Part shown: one piece after another, positions 15,419 through 24,123 of the stretch | Layout: each line of letters starts with the position of its first letter | Numbering within the stretch: the first letter of the stretch is position 1 | NCBI GenBank assembly: GCA_934643825.1 | Contig: CAKUCW010000016.1 | Location: forward strand, 1-53,720 | Length of the DNA stretch: 53,720 bases | From: an uncultured Clostridia bacterium | GTDB lineage: Bacteria > Bacillota > Clostridia > Christensenellales > Aristaeellaceae | Reading direction: 5' to 3' | Notes under the pieces: model-generated | What the model saw: the letters and a program-made list of their open reading frames with translations, nothing else | The model's database searches: none | What the model was told of the DNA's origin: nothing | Translations under genes and position numbers: made by a program

Positions 15419-17671
15419 ATGGTTCATTTTGAGCAGTGGGAAGGCTTCGAGGGACGCATCTGGCGTGAAGAGATCAATGTACGCGACTTTATCCAAAAGA
15501 ACTACAAGCCGTATACGGGCGATGAGTCCTTCCTTGCGGCGCCGACCGAGGCGACCGATAAGCTCTGGGGTATCCTTCAGGGGCTTCAGAAGGAAGAACG
15601 CGCTAAGGGCGGCGTGCTGGATATGGAAACGCACATCGTTTCCGGTCTGACCGCTTACGGCGCGGGCTACATCAGCGAGGCGGACAAGGATCTGGAGCAG
15701 ATTGTCGGCTTGCAGACGGACAAGCCCCTCAAACGCGCATTCATGCCGTTCGGCGGCATCAAGATGGCGGAGGAAGCCTGCAAGAACTACGGCTATGAGC
15801 CGGATCCGGAGCTGCACAAGATCTTTACCGAGTATGCGCCGACCCATAATCAGGGTGTTTTCATGGCGTATACCCCGGAAATGAAGCATGCACGTCACAA
15901 CAAGATCATCACCGGTCTGCCGGATACCTATGGTCGTGGCCGCATCGTCGGCGACTATCGCCGCGTGGCGCTCTACGGCATTGACTTTCTCATCGAGGAG
16001 AAGAACAAGGATCTGAACAACTGCGGCGACGGTACGATGACCGACGACGTGATCCGCCTGCGCGAGGAGATCGCCAAGCAGATCAAGGCGCTCAAGGGCA
16101 TGAAGGCGATGGCGGCTGCTTACGGCTTTGACATCAGCAAGCCTGCCTCCAATGCCAAGGAAGCCTGCCAGTGGCTGTACTTTGGCTATCTTGCCGCCAT
16201 CAAGACGCAGAACGGCGCGGCGATGTCCGTCGGCCGCATCTCCACGTTCCTGGATATCTACATCGAGCGCGATTTGGAGCGCGGCGTCATCACCGAAGAG
16301 CAGGCGCAGGAGCTGATTGACCACATGGTCATGAAGTTCCGCATGGTCAAGTTCGCCCGCATTCCGAGCTACAACGCGCTGTTCTCCGGCGACCCGGTCT
16401 GGGCGACGCTGGAGGTCGGCGGCATCGGCGTGGACGGTCGGTCGATGGTCACCAAGAACGACTTCCGCTTCCTGCATACGCTGGAAAACATGGGCCCGTC
16501 GCCGGAACCGAACATGACCGTGCTCTATTCCGAAGACCTGTCGGACGCGTTTAAGCACTACGCCGCGAAGATTTCCGTGCTGACCAGCTCGGTGCAGTAC
16601 GAGAACGACGACGTGATGAAGCCGGTCTGGGGCGACGATTACTCCATCTGCTGCTGCGTTTCCGCGACGCAGACCGGCAAGGAGATGCAGTTCTTCGGCG
16701 CACGCGCCAACCTCGCCAAGTGCCTGCTCTACGCGCTCAACGGCGGCATGGATACGAAGACCCGCGAGCAGGTCGGCCCGGCATATCGCCCGGTCACCAG
16801 CGAGATCCTCGATTACGATGAAGTCATCGCCGCGTATGACCGCATGATGGATTGGCTTGCCGGTCTGTACGTCAACACGCTGAACCTCATTCAGTACATG
16901 CACGACAAGTACTACTATGAAGCGGAAGAGATGGCGCTGATCGACACCGATGTGCGCCGCACGTTCGCGACCGGCATTGCGGGCTTCTCCCATGTGGTGG
17001 ATAGCCTGAGCGCCATCAAGTACGCGAAGGTGAAGACGATCCGCGACGAAACCGGCTTCATCGTCGATTTTGAAACCGAGGGCGATTTCCCGCGCTACGG
17101 CAACGACGATGACCGCGCCGACGATATCGCGGTTTGGCTGCTGGGCACGTTCTTGGAGAAGATCAAGAAGCGCCACACCTACCGCAATTCCGAGCCGACG
17201 ACCTCCATCCTGACCATCACCTCCAACGTCGTTTACGGCAAGGCGACGGGCAGCATGCCGGACGGGCGCAAGGCGGGCGAGCCGCTCTCCCCGGGCGCGA
17301 ACCCGAGCTACGGCGCGGAGAAGAACGGTCTGCTGGCGTCCCTGAATTCTACGGCGAAGCTGCCGTATCACTGGGCGCTGGACGGCATTTCCAACACGCA
17401 GACCATCAACCCGGGCGCACTGGGACACAACGATGAAGAGCGTGCGAACAACCTCGTGCAGGTGATGGACGGCTACTTCGATCAGGGGGCGCATCACCTC
17501 AACGTCAACGTTTTCGGAACCGAGAAGCTCATCGACGCGATGGAGCATCCGGAGAAGGAAGAATATGCCAACTTCACCATCCGCGTTTCCGGCTACGCCG
17601 TCAAGTTCATCGACCTCACCCGCGAGCAGCAGCTCGACGTCATCGCCCGTACCTGCCATGACCACATGTAA
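15419..17671 (+). CDS. pflB: Formate C-acetyltransferase (pyruvate formate-lyase)
   Basis: Converts pyruvate and CoA to acetyl-CoA and formate by a glycyl radical mechanism; cytosolic and strictly anaerobic. The 750-residue length is normal. The catalytic cysteines lie in SICCCVSATQTGKEMQFFGA (Cys411-413, one Cys more than the usual pair), and the radical glycine is Gly725 in RVSGYAVKFIDLTREQQ near the C-terminus. The ATG follows TAAAGGAGAG. It overlaps pflA by 14 nt, indicating translational coupling with the activating enzyme. Confidence 0.97.
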   Translation: MVHFEQWEGFEGRIWREEINVRDFIQKNYKPYTGDESFLAAPTEATDKLWGILQGLQKEERAKGGVLDMETHIVSGLTAYGAGYISEADKDLEQIVGLQTDKPLKRAFMPFGGIKMAEEACKNYGYEPDPELHKIFTEYAPTHNQGVFMAYTPEMKHARHNKIITGLPDTYGRGRIVGDYRRVALYGIDFLIEEKNKDLNNCGDGTMTDDVIRLREEIAKQIKALKGMKAMAAAYGFDISKPASNAKEACQWLYFGYLAAIKTQNGAAMSVGRISTFLDIYIERDLERGVITEEQAQELIDHMVMKFRMVKFARIPSYNALFSGDPVWATLEVGGIGVDGRSMVTKNDFRFLHTLENMGPSPEPNMTVLYSEDLSDAFKHYAAKISVLTSSVQYENDDVMKPVWGDDYSICCCVSATQTGKEMQFFGARANLAKCLLYALNGGMDTKTREQVGPAYRPVTSEILDYDEVIAAYDRMMDWLAGLYVNTLNLIQYMHDKYYYEAEEMALIDTDVRRTFATGIAGFSHVVDSLSAIKYAKVKTIRDETGFIVDFETEGDFPRYGNDDDRADDIAVWLLGTFLEKIKKRHTYRNSEPTTSILTITSNVVYGKATGSMPDGRKAGEPLSPGANPSYGAEKNGLLASLNSTAKLPYHWALDGISNTQTINPGALGHNDEERANNLVQVMDGYFDQGAHHLNVNVFGTEKLIDAMEHPEKEEYANFTIRVSGYAVKFIDLTREQQLDVIARTCHDHM

Positions 17672-18407
17672 TCTCATGGGTCGGGTGCATTCGCTTGAGA
17701 GCTTCGGCTTGGTCGATGGACCCGGGGTGCGCTATGTGATTTTTTTGCAGGGCTGTGCGCTCAGGTGTCAGTTCTGCCACAATCCGGATACATGGGCGGG
17801 CGAAGCCGCGCAGACCATGACCGCGCCGGAACTGCTGGACAAGGCGCTTCGATATCAAAAGTATTGGGGCAGGGACGGCAAAAAGGGCGGAATCACCGTC
17901 AGCGGCGGCGAACCGATGCTGCAAATGGCATTTGTCACGGAGCTGTTTGAATTGGCGCACCAAAAGGGCGTGCATACCGTACTGGACACGGCGGGGCAGC
18001 CCTACCGCGAGGACGAGCCGTATCAGAAGGAGTTTGACCGGCTGATGGCGGCGACCGATCTGGTGATGCTCGACCTCAAGGCGATGGATGAACAGCTTCA
18101 TCGGCGCGTGACGGGGATGGGCAACGCGAACATCCTCGCGATGGCGCGTAGGCTCAGCGATATGGGCAAGCCGATGTGGATTCGCCATGTGCTGGTTCCG
18201 GGGCTGACGGATGGGGAGGACGACCTGCGCGAGATGGCGGCGTTCATCGGAACGCTGAAAAACGTCGAGCGCGTGGAGATTCTGCCGTATCATACGCTGG
18301 GGCTGTCCAAGTGGCAAAAGCTGGGGATTGCCTATCCGCTGGAGGGCGTGCCGACGCCGAACAGCGAGCAAATCGCCCGTGCGGAAGAGATTTTGGGCAT
18401 TCGGTAA
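17658..18407 (+). CDS. pflA: Pyruvate formate-lyase activating enzyme (radical SAM)
   Basis: Installs the glycyl radical on PflB using SAM and a [4Fe-4S] cluster. The cluster motif CxxxCxxC is CALRCQFC near residue 30, followed by GGEPMLQ and LDTAGQP. The 249-residue length matches the E. coli-type activase without an extra ferredoxin domain. The start ATG lies inside the last codons of pflB. A GC-rich hairpin (CGCCGCCG/CGGCGGCG, 18424-18451) follows the stop and may end the operon. Confidence 0.96.
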   Translation: MTTCNLMGRVHSLESFGLVDGPGVRYVIFLQGCALRCQFCHNPDTWAGEAAQTMTAPELLDKALRYQKYWGRDGKKGGITVSGGEPMLQMAFVTELFELAHQKGVHTVLDTAGQPYREDEPYQKEFDRLMAATDLVMLDLKAMDEQLHRRVTGMGNANILAMARRLSDMGKPMWIRHVLVPGLTDGEDDLREMAAFIGTLKNVERVEILPYHTLGLSKWQKLGIAYPLEGVPTPNSEQIARAEEILGIR

Positions 18408-18423
18408 GGAAATATACATCATG

Positions 18424-18453
18424 CGCCGCCGCGGGGAAACCTTCGGCGGCGTT
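18424..18453 (+). terminator. Possible terminator of the pfl operon
   Basis: CGCCGCCG and CGGCGGCG form an 8-bp stem around a 12-nt loop; only three T follow, so termination may be weak. Confidence 0.5.
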
Positions 18454-18506
18454 TGTGATGAAGCGGTTTTAGAGGCGAAAACGGAATGGAAACAGCCGAA
18501 TGGGGC

Positions 18507-18535
18507 TTTACAAATTCCGCGGGATGCAGTATTCT
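18507..18535 (+). promoter_or_regulatory. Promoter of the fluoride-riboswitch transcript
   Basis: TTTACA and TATTCT with a 17-bp spacer; transcription would start within a few bases of the riboswitch aptamer. Confidence 0.65.
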
Positions 18536-18542
18536 ATCTGTA

Positions 18543-18604
18543 TATGGGAATGAAGTTCTCCCGAGGGCAACCTGAACCGCTTTTTAAGCTGATGACTTCT
18601 GCAA
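18543..18604 (+). promoter_or_regulatory. Fluoride riboswitch aptamer (crcB motif)
   Basis: The RNA has the crcB-motif order: a GGGA/UCCC stem closing an AUGAAGUU loop, an optional AGG-GCAA-CCU helix, then ACCGC, a GCUU/AAGC stem, and the hallmark UGAUGACUUCU. GAAGU in the first loop can pair with ACUUC downstream to form the pseudoknot of this class. Compared with the classical GGCGAUGG...UUCGCC the first stem has A-U in place of G-C. The 3' strand is shared with the terminator that follows, giving a typical ON-type fluoride switch. Assignment is by motif matching by eye. Confidence 0.85.
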
Positions 18605-18640
18605 CGCTTTTTTGTGCTGCGGAAATCATCAGCTTTTGTT
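18586..18640 (+). terminator. Riboswitch-controlled terminator (expression platform)
   Basis: AAGCTGATGA pairs with TCATCAGCTT, and TTCTGCA with TGCGGAA above a single mismatch, giving a 17-bp hairpin followed by TTTGTTATT. The left arm is the conserved 3' part of the fluoride aptamer, so ligand binding should block terminator formation. Confidence 0.85.
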
Positions 18641-18737
18641 ATTGTGCGAGGTTTTACATCGAGGGAAGACAGCACGGGGCGTTCATTCCGACAGTATGTG
18701 ATGATGCTTTGATCGGAAAGAGGAAAGGATTTTTTGT

Positions 18738-19925
18738 ATGTTTGCTTCGTTGGCGTTTGTGTTTCTCTTTGGCATGCTGGGTGCGGCGGTGTTTGAAAGG
18801 ATGCGCCTGCCCCGCATGATCGGCATGCTGCTTGTCGGCATCCTCATCGGACCGTATGCGCTCGGTCTGCTCGATCCGTCCATTCTGGCGATATCGGGTG
18901 ATCTGCGCAAGCTGGCGCTGATGCTCATTCTGCTTAGGGCGGGACTGTCGCTCGATCTTGGGGATTTGAAAAAGGTTGGGCGTCCGGCGATCATGATGGC
19001 ATTTGTGCCGGCAACGTTTGAGGTTGCGGCGTTTGTGCTGTTTGCGCCGACCATTTTGGGGATTACCCGTATGGAAGCGGCGGTCATGGGGGCGGTGCTG
19101 GGCGCGGTGTCTCCGGCGGTCGTTGTGCCGCGCATGGTGCGGCTGATGGAGGAAAAGCGCGGGACGGCGCAGGGCGTGCCGCAGATGATTATGGCGGGCG
19201 CATCGTGCGATGACGTATATGTCATCGTGCTGTTTACGACGTTTGCGCGGATGGCACAGGGCGGCGAGGTGAGGCTGGCGGATTTTGCCGCGGTGCCATG
19301 CTCAATCGTGCTGGGTGCGCTGGCGGGCGCGGCATGCGGATGGCTGCTGAGCAGATTCTTTGCGCGATGCTCGCTGAACCACACCATGCGGACGGTGGCG
19401 ATGCTGGCGGTTTCCTGCCTGCTCATTGCGGCAGAAGAATGGGCGAAGGGGAGCGTCGCTTTCTCCGGTCTGCTGGCGGTTATGGGCATGGCGGTGATGA
19501 TCCGGAGAGAAAGCCCGAACCCCTGCGCCGCGGCGCTTTCCGGGAAAGTGGGTCAGCTCTGGCAGGCGGCGGAGATTCTGCTGTTCGTGCTGGTCGGCGC
19601 GGCGGTCGATATTCGGTATACGATGGAGGCGGGCGCGGGCGCTGTGCTGATGATTTTGCTTGCGCTGGTCATCCGTTCGCTGGGCACGGCGCTCTGCGTC
19701 GCGGGAACGAAGCTCACCCGGCGGGAGCGGCTGTTCTGCGTGCTGGCGTATCTGCCTAAGGCGACCGTTCAGGCGGCGATTGGCGCGACGCCGCTGGCGA
19801 TGGGGCTTGATTGCGGAAAGATCGTTCTCTCCGTCGCCGTGCTTGCGATTTTGATAACGGCGCCGATGGGCGCAATTGCCATGGATGCGACCTATAAACG
19901 CCTGCTGCGTGCGGACGGGGAATAA
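18738..19925 (+). CDS. Cation:proton antiporter under fluoride riboswitch control
   Basis: A 395-residue, ~12-helix membrane protein of the CPA (Na+/H+ exchanger) superfamily. N-terminal RLPRMIGMLLVGILIGPYALGLL and the central SPAVVVPRM... GASCDDVYVIVLF carry the expected acidic residues of the ion-binding helix. It lacks a C-terminal TrkA domain. The upstream fluoride riboswitch suggests it helps cells tolerate fluoride, as proposed for antiporters linked to this riboswitch class; transported ions are not proven. The start follows GAAAGAGGAAAGG. It is followed by hprK after 92 bp. Confidence 0.9.
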   Translation: MFASLAFVFLFGMLGAAVFERMRLPRMIGMLLVGILIGPYALGLLDPSILAISGDLRKLALMLILLRAGLSLDLGDLKKVGRPAIMMAFVPATFEVAAFVLFAPTILGITRMEAAVMGAVLGAVSPAVVVPRMVRLMEEKRGTAQGVPQMIMAGASCDDVYVIVLFTTFARMAQGGEVRLADFAAVPCSIVLGALAGAACGWLLSRFFARCSLNHTMRTVAMLAVSCLLIAAEEWAKGSVAFSGLLAVMGMAVMIRRESPNPCAAALSGKVGQLWQAAEILLFVLVGAAVDIRYTMEAGAGAVLMILLALVIRSLGTALCVAGTKLTRRERLFCVLAYLPKATVQAAIGATPLAMGLDCGKIVLSVAVLAILITAPMGAIAMDATYKRLLRADGE

Positions 19926-19981
19926 ACGTCATTTTTGACGGAAAAATGCGTTCGCCTATGGTCTTGAAGGCGCGGATGGGT

Positions 19982-19987
19982 TATAAT
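19982..19987 (+). promoter_or_regulatory. -10 box upstream of hprK
   Basis: Perfect TATAAT 31 bp before the hprK start; no convincing -35 is placed correctly. Confidence 0.45.
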
Positions 19988-20017
19988 GAAAGAAAGATCG
20001 CAATGGGAGGAAAGAGA

Positions 20018-20941
20018 ATGGGCATATCCCCGCATAAGCTCGCCACGGCGCTGGAACTGCGAACCATCAGCGCTGCGGGCAAGGAGATGGAGGAGAGCAT
20101 TGGTCAGGCAGATCTTTGCCGCCCCGGATTGCAATTCGCCGGATATTTCGATGTCTTTGCCTTCGAGAGACCGCAGGTCATCGGTAAAACGGAGATGGCG
20201 TATCTGGGCAGTCTGCCGCCGAACGTGCTGGATGACCGGCTGACGCGCTATTTTTCCTATCATATTCCCTGCATCATCATCGCCCGCGGCATGCAATGCC
20301 CTCCGGCGCTGCTGGAACGGGCGCAGGAGAACGACGTGCCGATCTATGGCGCGGATGAGGAAACGAGCATTTTTTCCGCGAAAGCCATCACGTTTCTGAG
20401 CGAAGCGCTTGCGCCGCGGCAGACCTGTCACGGTGTATTGATGGATGTATACGGCGTAGGCTTGATGATTACGGGCGAAAGCGGCGTGGGCAAGAGCGAA
20501 TGTGCGCTGGAACTGATTAAGCACGGACATCAGCTTGTCACGGACGACGTGGTCGATATCTCGCGTGTCGGGCGCACGCTCTATGGCGAATCGCCGGAAA
20601 TGGTGCGCGATTTCATTGAGCTGCGCGGCATCGGAATCGTCGATGTCAAAGAGATTTTCGGCATCGGCGCAATCGTTCGGCGAATCAGAATCGATCTGGT
20701 CATCAATCTGGAGGTCTGGCACGAGGGCAAGGATTATGACCGGCTGGGAAACAAGGAAAAGACCCTGGATATTTTGGACGTGCCGCTGCCGCTGATCGAA
20801 GTGCCTGTCCGCCCGGGCAGAAGCCTTTCGACCATCGTGGAAATTGCGGCGCGGAACTGGCGGCTCAAGGCTGAGGGTTATGACGCCGTTGCGGAACTCG
20901 ACCGCAGACTGGCGCAGCATTACGGACAGATACGCGAGTAA
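20018..20941 (+). CDS. hprK: HPr kinase/phosphorylase
   Basis: Phosphorylates and dephosphorylates Ser46 of HPr, controlling carbon catabolite repression and PTS uptake in Bacillota. The 307-residue protein has the N-terminal domain, the Walker A motif GESGVGKS (residues 153-160), the DDVVDISRVG segment, ELRGIGIVDVKEIFG signature and the C-terminal RPGRSLSTIVEIAARN. I take the ATG at 20018 after GGGAGGAAAGAG. Its neighbour is a glucokinase, so the pair links sugar phosphorylation with its regulation. Confidence 0.95.
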   Translation: MGISPHKLATALELRTISAAGKEMEESIGQADLCRPGLQFAGYFDVFAFERPQVIGKTEMAYLGSLPPNVLDDRLTRYFSYHIPCIIIARGMQCPPALLERAQENDVPIYGADEETSIFSAKAITFLSEALAPRQTCHGVLMDVYGVGLMITGESGVGKSECALELIKHGHQLVTDDVVDISRVGRTLYGESPEMVRDFIELRGIGIVDVKEIFGIGAIVRRIRIDLVINLEVWHEGKDYDRLGNKEKTLDILDVPLPLIEVPVRPGRSLSTIVEIAARNWRLKAEGYDAVAELDRRLAQHYGQIRE

Positions 20942-21019
20942 ACCGGAAAAACCGTTATTCCGCTCCTGCGGAACGGGGACAAGGACAGCATTGAATAAAC
21001 CGAATGGGGAGGCATATAT

Positions 21020-21967
21020 ATGATGTACATTGGCGTAGATTTGGGCGGAACCGGCATCAAGGCAGGTGTTGTCAACGAGCAGGGTGAGATTCTTTCCAAG
21101 GGATCGACCCCGACGATGAAGGAACGCCCGTATCAGGATATCATTCATGACATTGCCATGCTTTGCAAGGAAGTTGCGCAGCAGGCGGGCATCACGATGG
21201 ACGATATTGCGGCGATCGGCGTGGGCGTGCCGGGCATCTGTGATCCCAAGACCGGAATCATTCCCTTCTGCACCAATCTGGGCTGGCGCGAAGTGCCGTT
21301 TGTAGCCGAAATGCGCAAGTATTTCAACCTGCCGATTATCGTGGACAACGATGCGACGGTTGCGGGCTATGCGGAGTCCGTCGCGGGCGTGAGCAGGGGG
21401 ACGGATTCGAGCGTATTCATCACGCTGGGCACGGGCGTCGGCGGCGGTATCGTGATCCATGGCAAGCCGTATTCCGGAGCGCACGGCATCGGTTCGGAAA
21501 TCGGACATATGATCATCAAGATGGACGGCGAACCCTGCACCTGCGGCAACCGCGGCTGCTTTGAGCGCTATGCGTCCGCGACGGCGATTATCCGCGATGC
21601 GAAGCGTGCGGTGGCGGAAGATCCGAAGAGCCTCATCATGGAGCGCTGCGGCGGAGATCCGGAGAAGATCAACGCCAAGATCGTCATCGACTGCGCCAAG
21701 GAAGGCGACGCGACCGCCAAACGCGTCTTTGACGAATATGTCAAGGGACTGGCACACGGCATCGTCAGCATTTTCAACGTGCTCGACCCGGAGGTTATCG
21801 TGCTGGGCGGCGGCGTGTCGATGGCGGGCGAGTATCTGCTCAAGGCGGTGCGCGACGCGGTCAAGCCGTTGGTTTTCTTCAAGTCGCTGCCGTATCCGAG
21901 CATTCAGCTTGCGCGTTTGGGCGCGGACGCGGGCATCATCGGCGCGGCGCTTTTGGGCAAAGAATAA
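21020..21967 (+). CDS. glcK: ROK-family glucokinase
   Basis: Phosphorylates glucose with ATP. The 315-residue protein has the ASKHA phosphate loops (IGVDLGGTGIKAGVV), VDNDATVAGYAE, the ROK zinc-site CTCGNRGC (Cys173, 175, 180) with an upstream GSEIGHM His, and a C-terminal GGGVSMAGEYL. ROK repressors carry an N-terminal HTH, absent here, so this is an enzyme. Its role fits with the extracellular beta-glucosidases in the window. The second ATG (21023) is an equally possible start. Confidence 0.93.
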   Translation: MMYIGVDLGGTGIKAGVVNEQGEILSKGSTPTMKERPYQDIIHDIAMLCKEVAQQAGITMDDIAAIGVGVPGICDPKTGIIPFCTNLGWREVPFVAEMRKYFNLPIIVDNDATVAGYAESVAGVSRGTDSSVFITLGTGVGGGIVIHGKPYSGAHGIGSEIGHMIIKMDGEPCTCGNRGCFERYASATAIIRDAKRAVAEDPKSLIMERCGGDPEKINAKIVIDCAKEGDATAKRVFDEYVKGLAHGIVSIFNVLDPEVIVLGGGVSMAGEYLLKAVRDAVKPLVFFKSLPYPSIQLARLGADAGIIGAALLGKE

Positions 21968-22076
21968 GGAACGGATTGCAGCTTGAGGAGGCATGCTGCT
22001 TTCATGCCGAAACCGTTTGCTGAACGGACACGAAGGAATCGCGCAGCGGAGGCAGGGGGTTACGGACAGGATAACG

Positions 22077-22120
22077 CTTGGGGCTTTGCCCCAAACCCCA
22101 CCAAGGACCTGAGGGTCTTG
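22077..22120 (-). repeat. Family B partial copy, B4
   Basis: Contains the TTGGGGCTTTGCCCCAA palindrome, AACCCCACCAAGG and a CCTGAGGGTCTTGG remnant of the second palindrome. The ATCGC palindrome is missing. Confidence 0.65.
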
Positions 22121-22136
22121 GATTTCCCTCTTAAAA

Positions 22137-22179
22137 AAATCGGCTTATTCCATCAAGGACGATGGAGTGAGCCGATTTA
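22137..22179. terminator. Terminator-like hairpin after glcK
   Basis: AAATCGGCT and AGCCGATTT pair, with an inner TCCATC/GATGGA helix, flanked by A-rich and T-rich sequence. Confidence 0.7.
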
Positions 22180-22214
22180 TGTATATGGGCTGAATTCAGA
22201 GTCTGCATGATTTA

Positions 22215-22251
22215 CGAACTTCGGCGGAAGTGGAAGCGGGCTCAGCCCGCC
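22215..22251 (-). repeat. Family A partial copy overlapping the end of a gene
   Basis: ACTTCGGCGGAAGT and GCGGGCTCAGCCCGC are family A sequences. The palindrome supplies the last codons and TGA stop of the adjacent minus-strand gene. Confidence 0.75.
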
Positions 22252-22682
22252 GCACTGTAAATCAGCGCAATGCCTGCGATGAAGGCAAGCGTTGCCCAAA
22301 CGATGCGCTCGGAAACGATGAGCGCAAACCCCGCGGCAATCAATGCAAAACCCAGAAGCCGAAAGGCGAAAAAGCGTGCCTTTTTGCGACCGGTCAGCGA
22401 CTTGACGAGGCTGCATTCGTCCTGGATAAACCAGACGATGCGCTCTGCCAGCGTCGGCGGGTCGTTCGGCAGAATGCCGCTGCGCTTATAGCGGACGGTA
22501 TCGCGGATTGACGTGTAGACTGCCCAGAAGAATGCGATGACAAAGAGCGGAAGCAGAACGAACAGAAACAGCGAATACAGGGCGCCGCTGTCCCATCGCT
22601 CGGCAAAGTGATAGCAGAGCGTCAGCGCGAAAAGTGCATAGACCGAATAGCGAAACCGCTTCAGGCAGATTTTGGCAATCAT
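22242..22682 (-). CDS. Hypothetical four-helix membrane protein
   Basis: A 146-residue protein with predicted membrane segments at about residues 9-27, 33-57, 110-125 and 127-142 and a basic hydrophilic loop between (SIRDTVRYKRSGILPNDPP). I do not recognise the family. The start at 22682 is seven bases after GGGAGG. The C-terminal SAAG and the stop are encoded inside a family A repeat palindrome, so the reading frame may have been truncated or re-ended by repeat insertion. It is downstream of the PPi-PFK gene on the same strand. Confidence 0.65.
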   Translation of the reverse strand: MIAKICLKRFRYSVYALFALTLCYHFAERWDSGALYSLFLFVLLPLFVIAFFWAVYTSIRDTVRYKRSGILPNDPPTLAERIVWFIQDECSLVKSLTGRKKARFFAFRLLGFALIAAGFALIVSERIVWATLAFIAGIALIYSAAG

Positions 22683-22721
22683 CGATGTTCCTCCCAAAAC
22701 GCATCCAAGGCAGGGGCTTTC

Positions 22722-23948
22722 TTATTTTGACAGCGTCAGGTGGCGCGGCAGACCGCGGAAATACTCCGGCTCAACTTCCGATTCGATGAGCGGACGCGCA
22801 TAGGCAAAGAACGGCTCGCGCAGGCGATAGTTCTCCGCGTCGATGTAGGAGAGCGGCACGGTCTTTTCGAAATTGGCGATGTCGTGGATATCGTGCAGCT
22901 CCGTCGTGCAGAAATACGGATTGTCGCTGACACGCTTGAGCGCCGCCATCATGCCCGTTTCGCCGGCAAGCGCGGCGTTCGCGGCGGCTTCGCCGACGGC
23001 AAACGATTCGGAAACATCGGTCAGGCTTGCGGCATGCGCGGCGCAGCGCTGGAGGGTCGAAAGCTCGACGGCTCGGGTTTTGCAGCCCAGTTTGGCGCCG
23101 ATCAGGCTGGCGAGATAACGCGCCGTTCCGCCCAGATACTTGTGACCGAAGGGATCGACGACCAGATTGCTGTCCGCCAGCTCGCAGACGTAGCGTCCGT
23201 CCGCCACGCGAATGCCCTCGGAAACCGCGATGACCAGCGACGGCGTTTTCTTCTGAATTTCCGCGACGCGGGCAAGAAAATGATCCGGATCAAACGGAAT
23301 CTCCGGCAGGCAGATCATCGCCGCGCCTTCGCAGTCCTCATCCTCGGCGAGAGCGGCGGCAGCGGTCAGCCAGCCCGCGTTTCTGCCCATGATTTCCACG
23401 ACGGTTACGGATTTCAGGTCGTAAATGGTCGAGTCGCGGACAAGCTCTTTGATCGTCATGCCGATATATTTCGCCGCAGAACCGTAGCCGGGCGTATGGT
23501 CGGTGATCATCAGGTCGTTGTCGATGGTTTTGGGAACGCCCATGAAGTGAATATCGCTTCCGATTTTGGCGGCATAGTCGCTCAGCTTGAGGATGGTATC
23601 CATGCTGTCGTTTCCGCCGATATAGAAGAAATATCCGATGTCATAACGATGCAGAACATCGAACAGTGCGCGGTAAGTTTCCTCGCCCTCGCCGACGGGC
23701 GGCAGTTTGAAGCGGCAGCTTCCCAGATACGAGGCGGGCGTATGGCGCAGCAGATCCAGCGCACCCGGAGCACTGAGCGCATCGGTCAGGTTGACCAGAT
23801 TATCCTGCAAAAGTCCCTGCACGCCGAAACGCATGCCGTAGACTGTCGGCACGCCGTGCGCCCGGCATGCGCTGAATACGCCTGCGAGGCTGGCGTTGAT
23901 GACAGAAGTAGGTCCACCGCTTTGACCGACGATCGCATTGATACCCAT
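22722..23948 (-). CDS. Pyrophosphate-dependent-type 6-phosphofructokinase
   Basis: A 408-residue PFK that phosphorylates fructose 6-phosphate. The phosphate donor can be read from two positions: GGNDSMDT has Asp114 where ATP enzymes have Gly, and PKTIDND has Lys140 where ATP enzymes have Gly. This pair is the accepted mark of PPi-dependent enzymes. The usual GGD is GGN here, a frequent variant in Clostridia. EIMGRNAGW and PKTIDNDL complete the sugar-phosphate site. I take the ATG at 23948 after AAAGGGAGA. Confidence 0.9.
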   Translation of the reverse strand: MGINAIVGQSGGPTSVINASLAGVFSACRAHGVPTVYGMRFGVQGLLQDNLVNLTDALSAPGALDLLRHTPASYLGSCRFKLPPVGEGEETYRALFDVLHRYDIGYFFYIGGNDSMDTILKLSDYAAKIGSDIHFMGVPKTIDNDLMITDHTPGYGSAAKYIGMTIKELVRDSTIYDLKSVTVVEIMGRNAGWLTAAAALAEDEDCEGAAMICLPEIPFDPDHFLARVAEIQKKTPSLVIAVSEGIRVADGRYVCELADSNLVVDPFGHKYLGGTARYLASLIGAKLGCKTRAVELSTLQRCAAHAASLTDVSESFAVGEAAANAALAGETGMMAALKRVSDNPYFCTTELHDIHDIANFEKTVPLSYIDAENYRLREPFFAYARPLIESEVEPEYFRGLPRHLTLSK

Positions 23949-24013
23949 GAAGCGAAATCTCCCTTTCAATATGTGTTGAAGTCCCTTCCGATGCTGCGCA
24001 TGGCAACACTTCT

Positions 24014-24042
24014 ATTATATCATCGATGATCTGCGGGAACAA
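24014..24042 (-). promoter_or_regulatory. Sigma-A promoter of the PPi-PFK gene
   Basis: On the minus strand, TTGTTC and TATAAT with a 17-bp spacer. Confidence 0.75.
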
Positions 24043-24123
24043 GAGCGAAAGAAGGAGCGGCTTTATTTTAGGAGAAGAATGTGGTATGATGATAAAAAAA
24101 TTGTCAATTGAGGATATAAAAAC

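Noticed and set aside
15335..17677. 780-residue antisense ORF over pflB
   Set aside because: A GC-skewed shadow frame of pflB, rich in Arg/His/Val, with no domain and no ribosome binding site.
18328..18819. 163-residue ORF between pflA and the antiporter
   Set aside because: It overlaps the end of pflA, the fluoride riboswitch, its terminator and the start of the antiporter, and has no recognisable domain.
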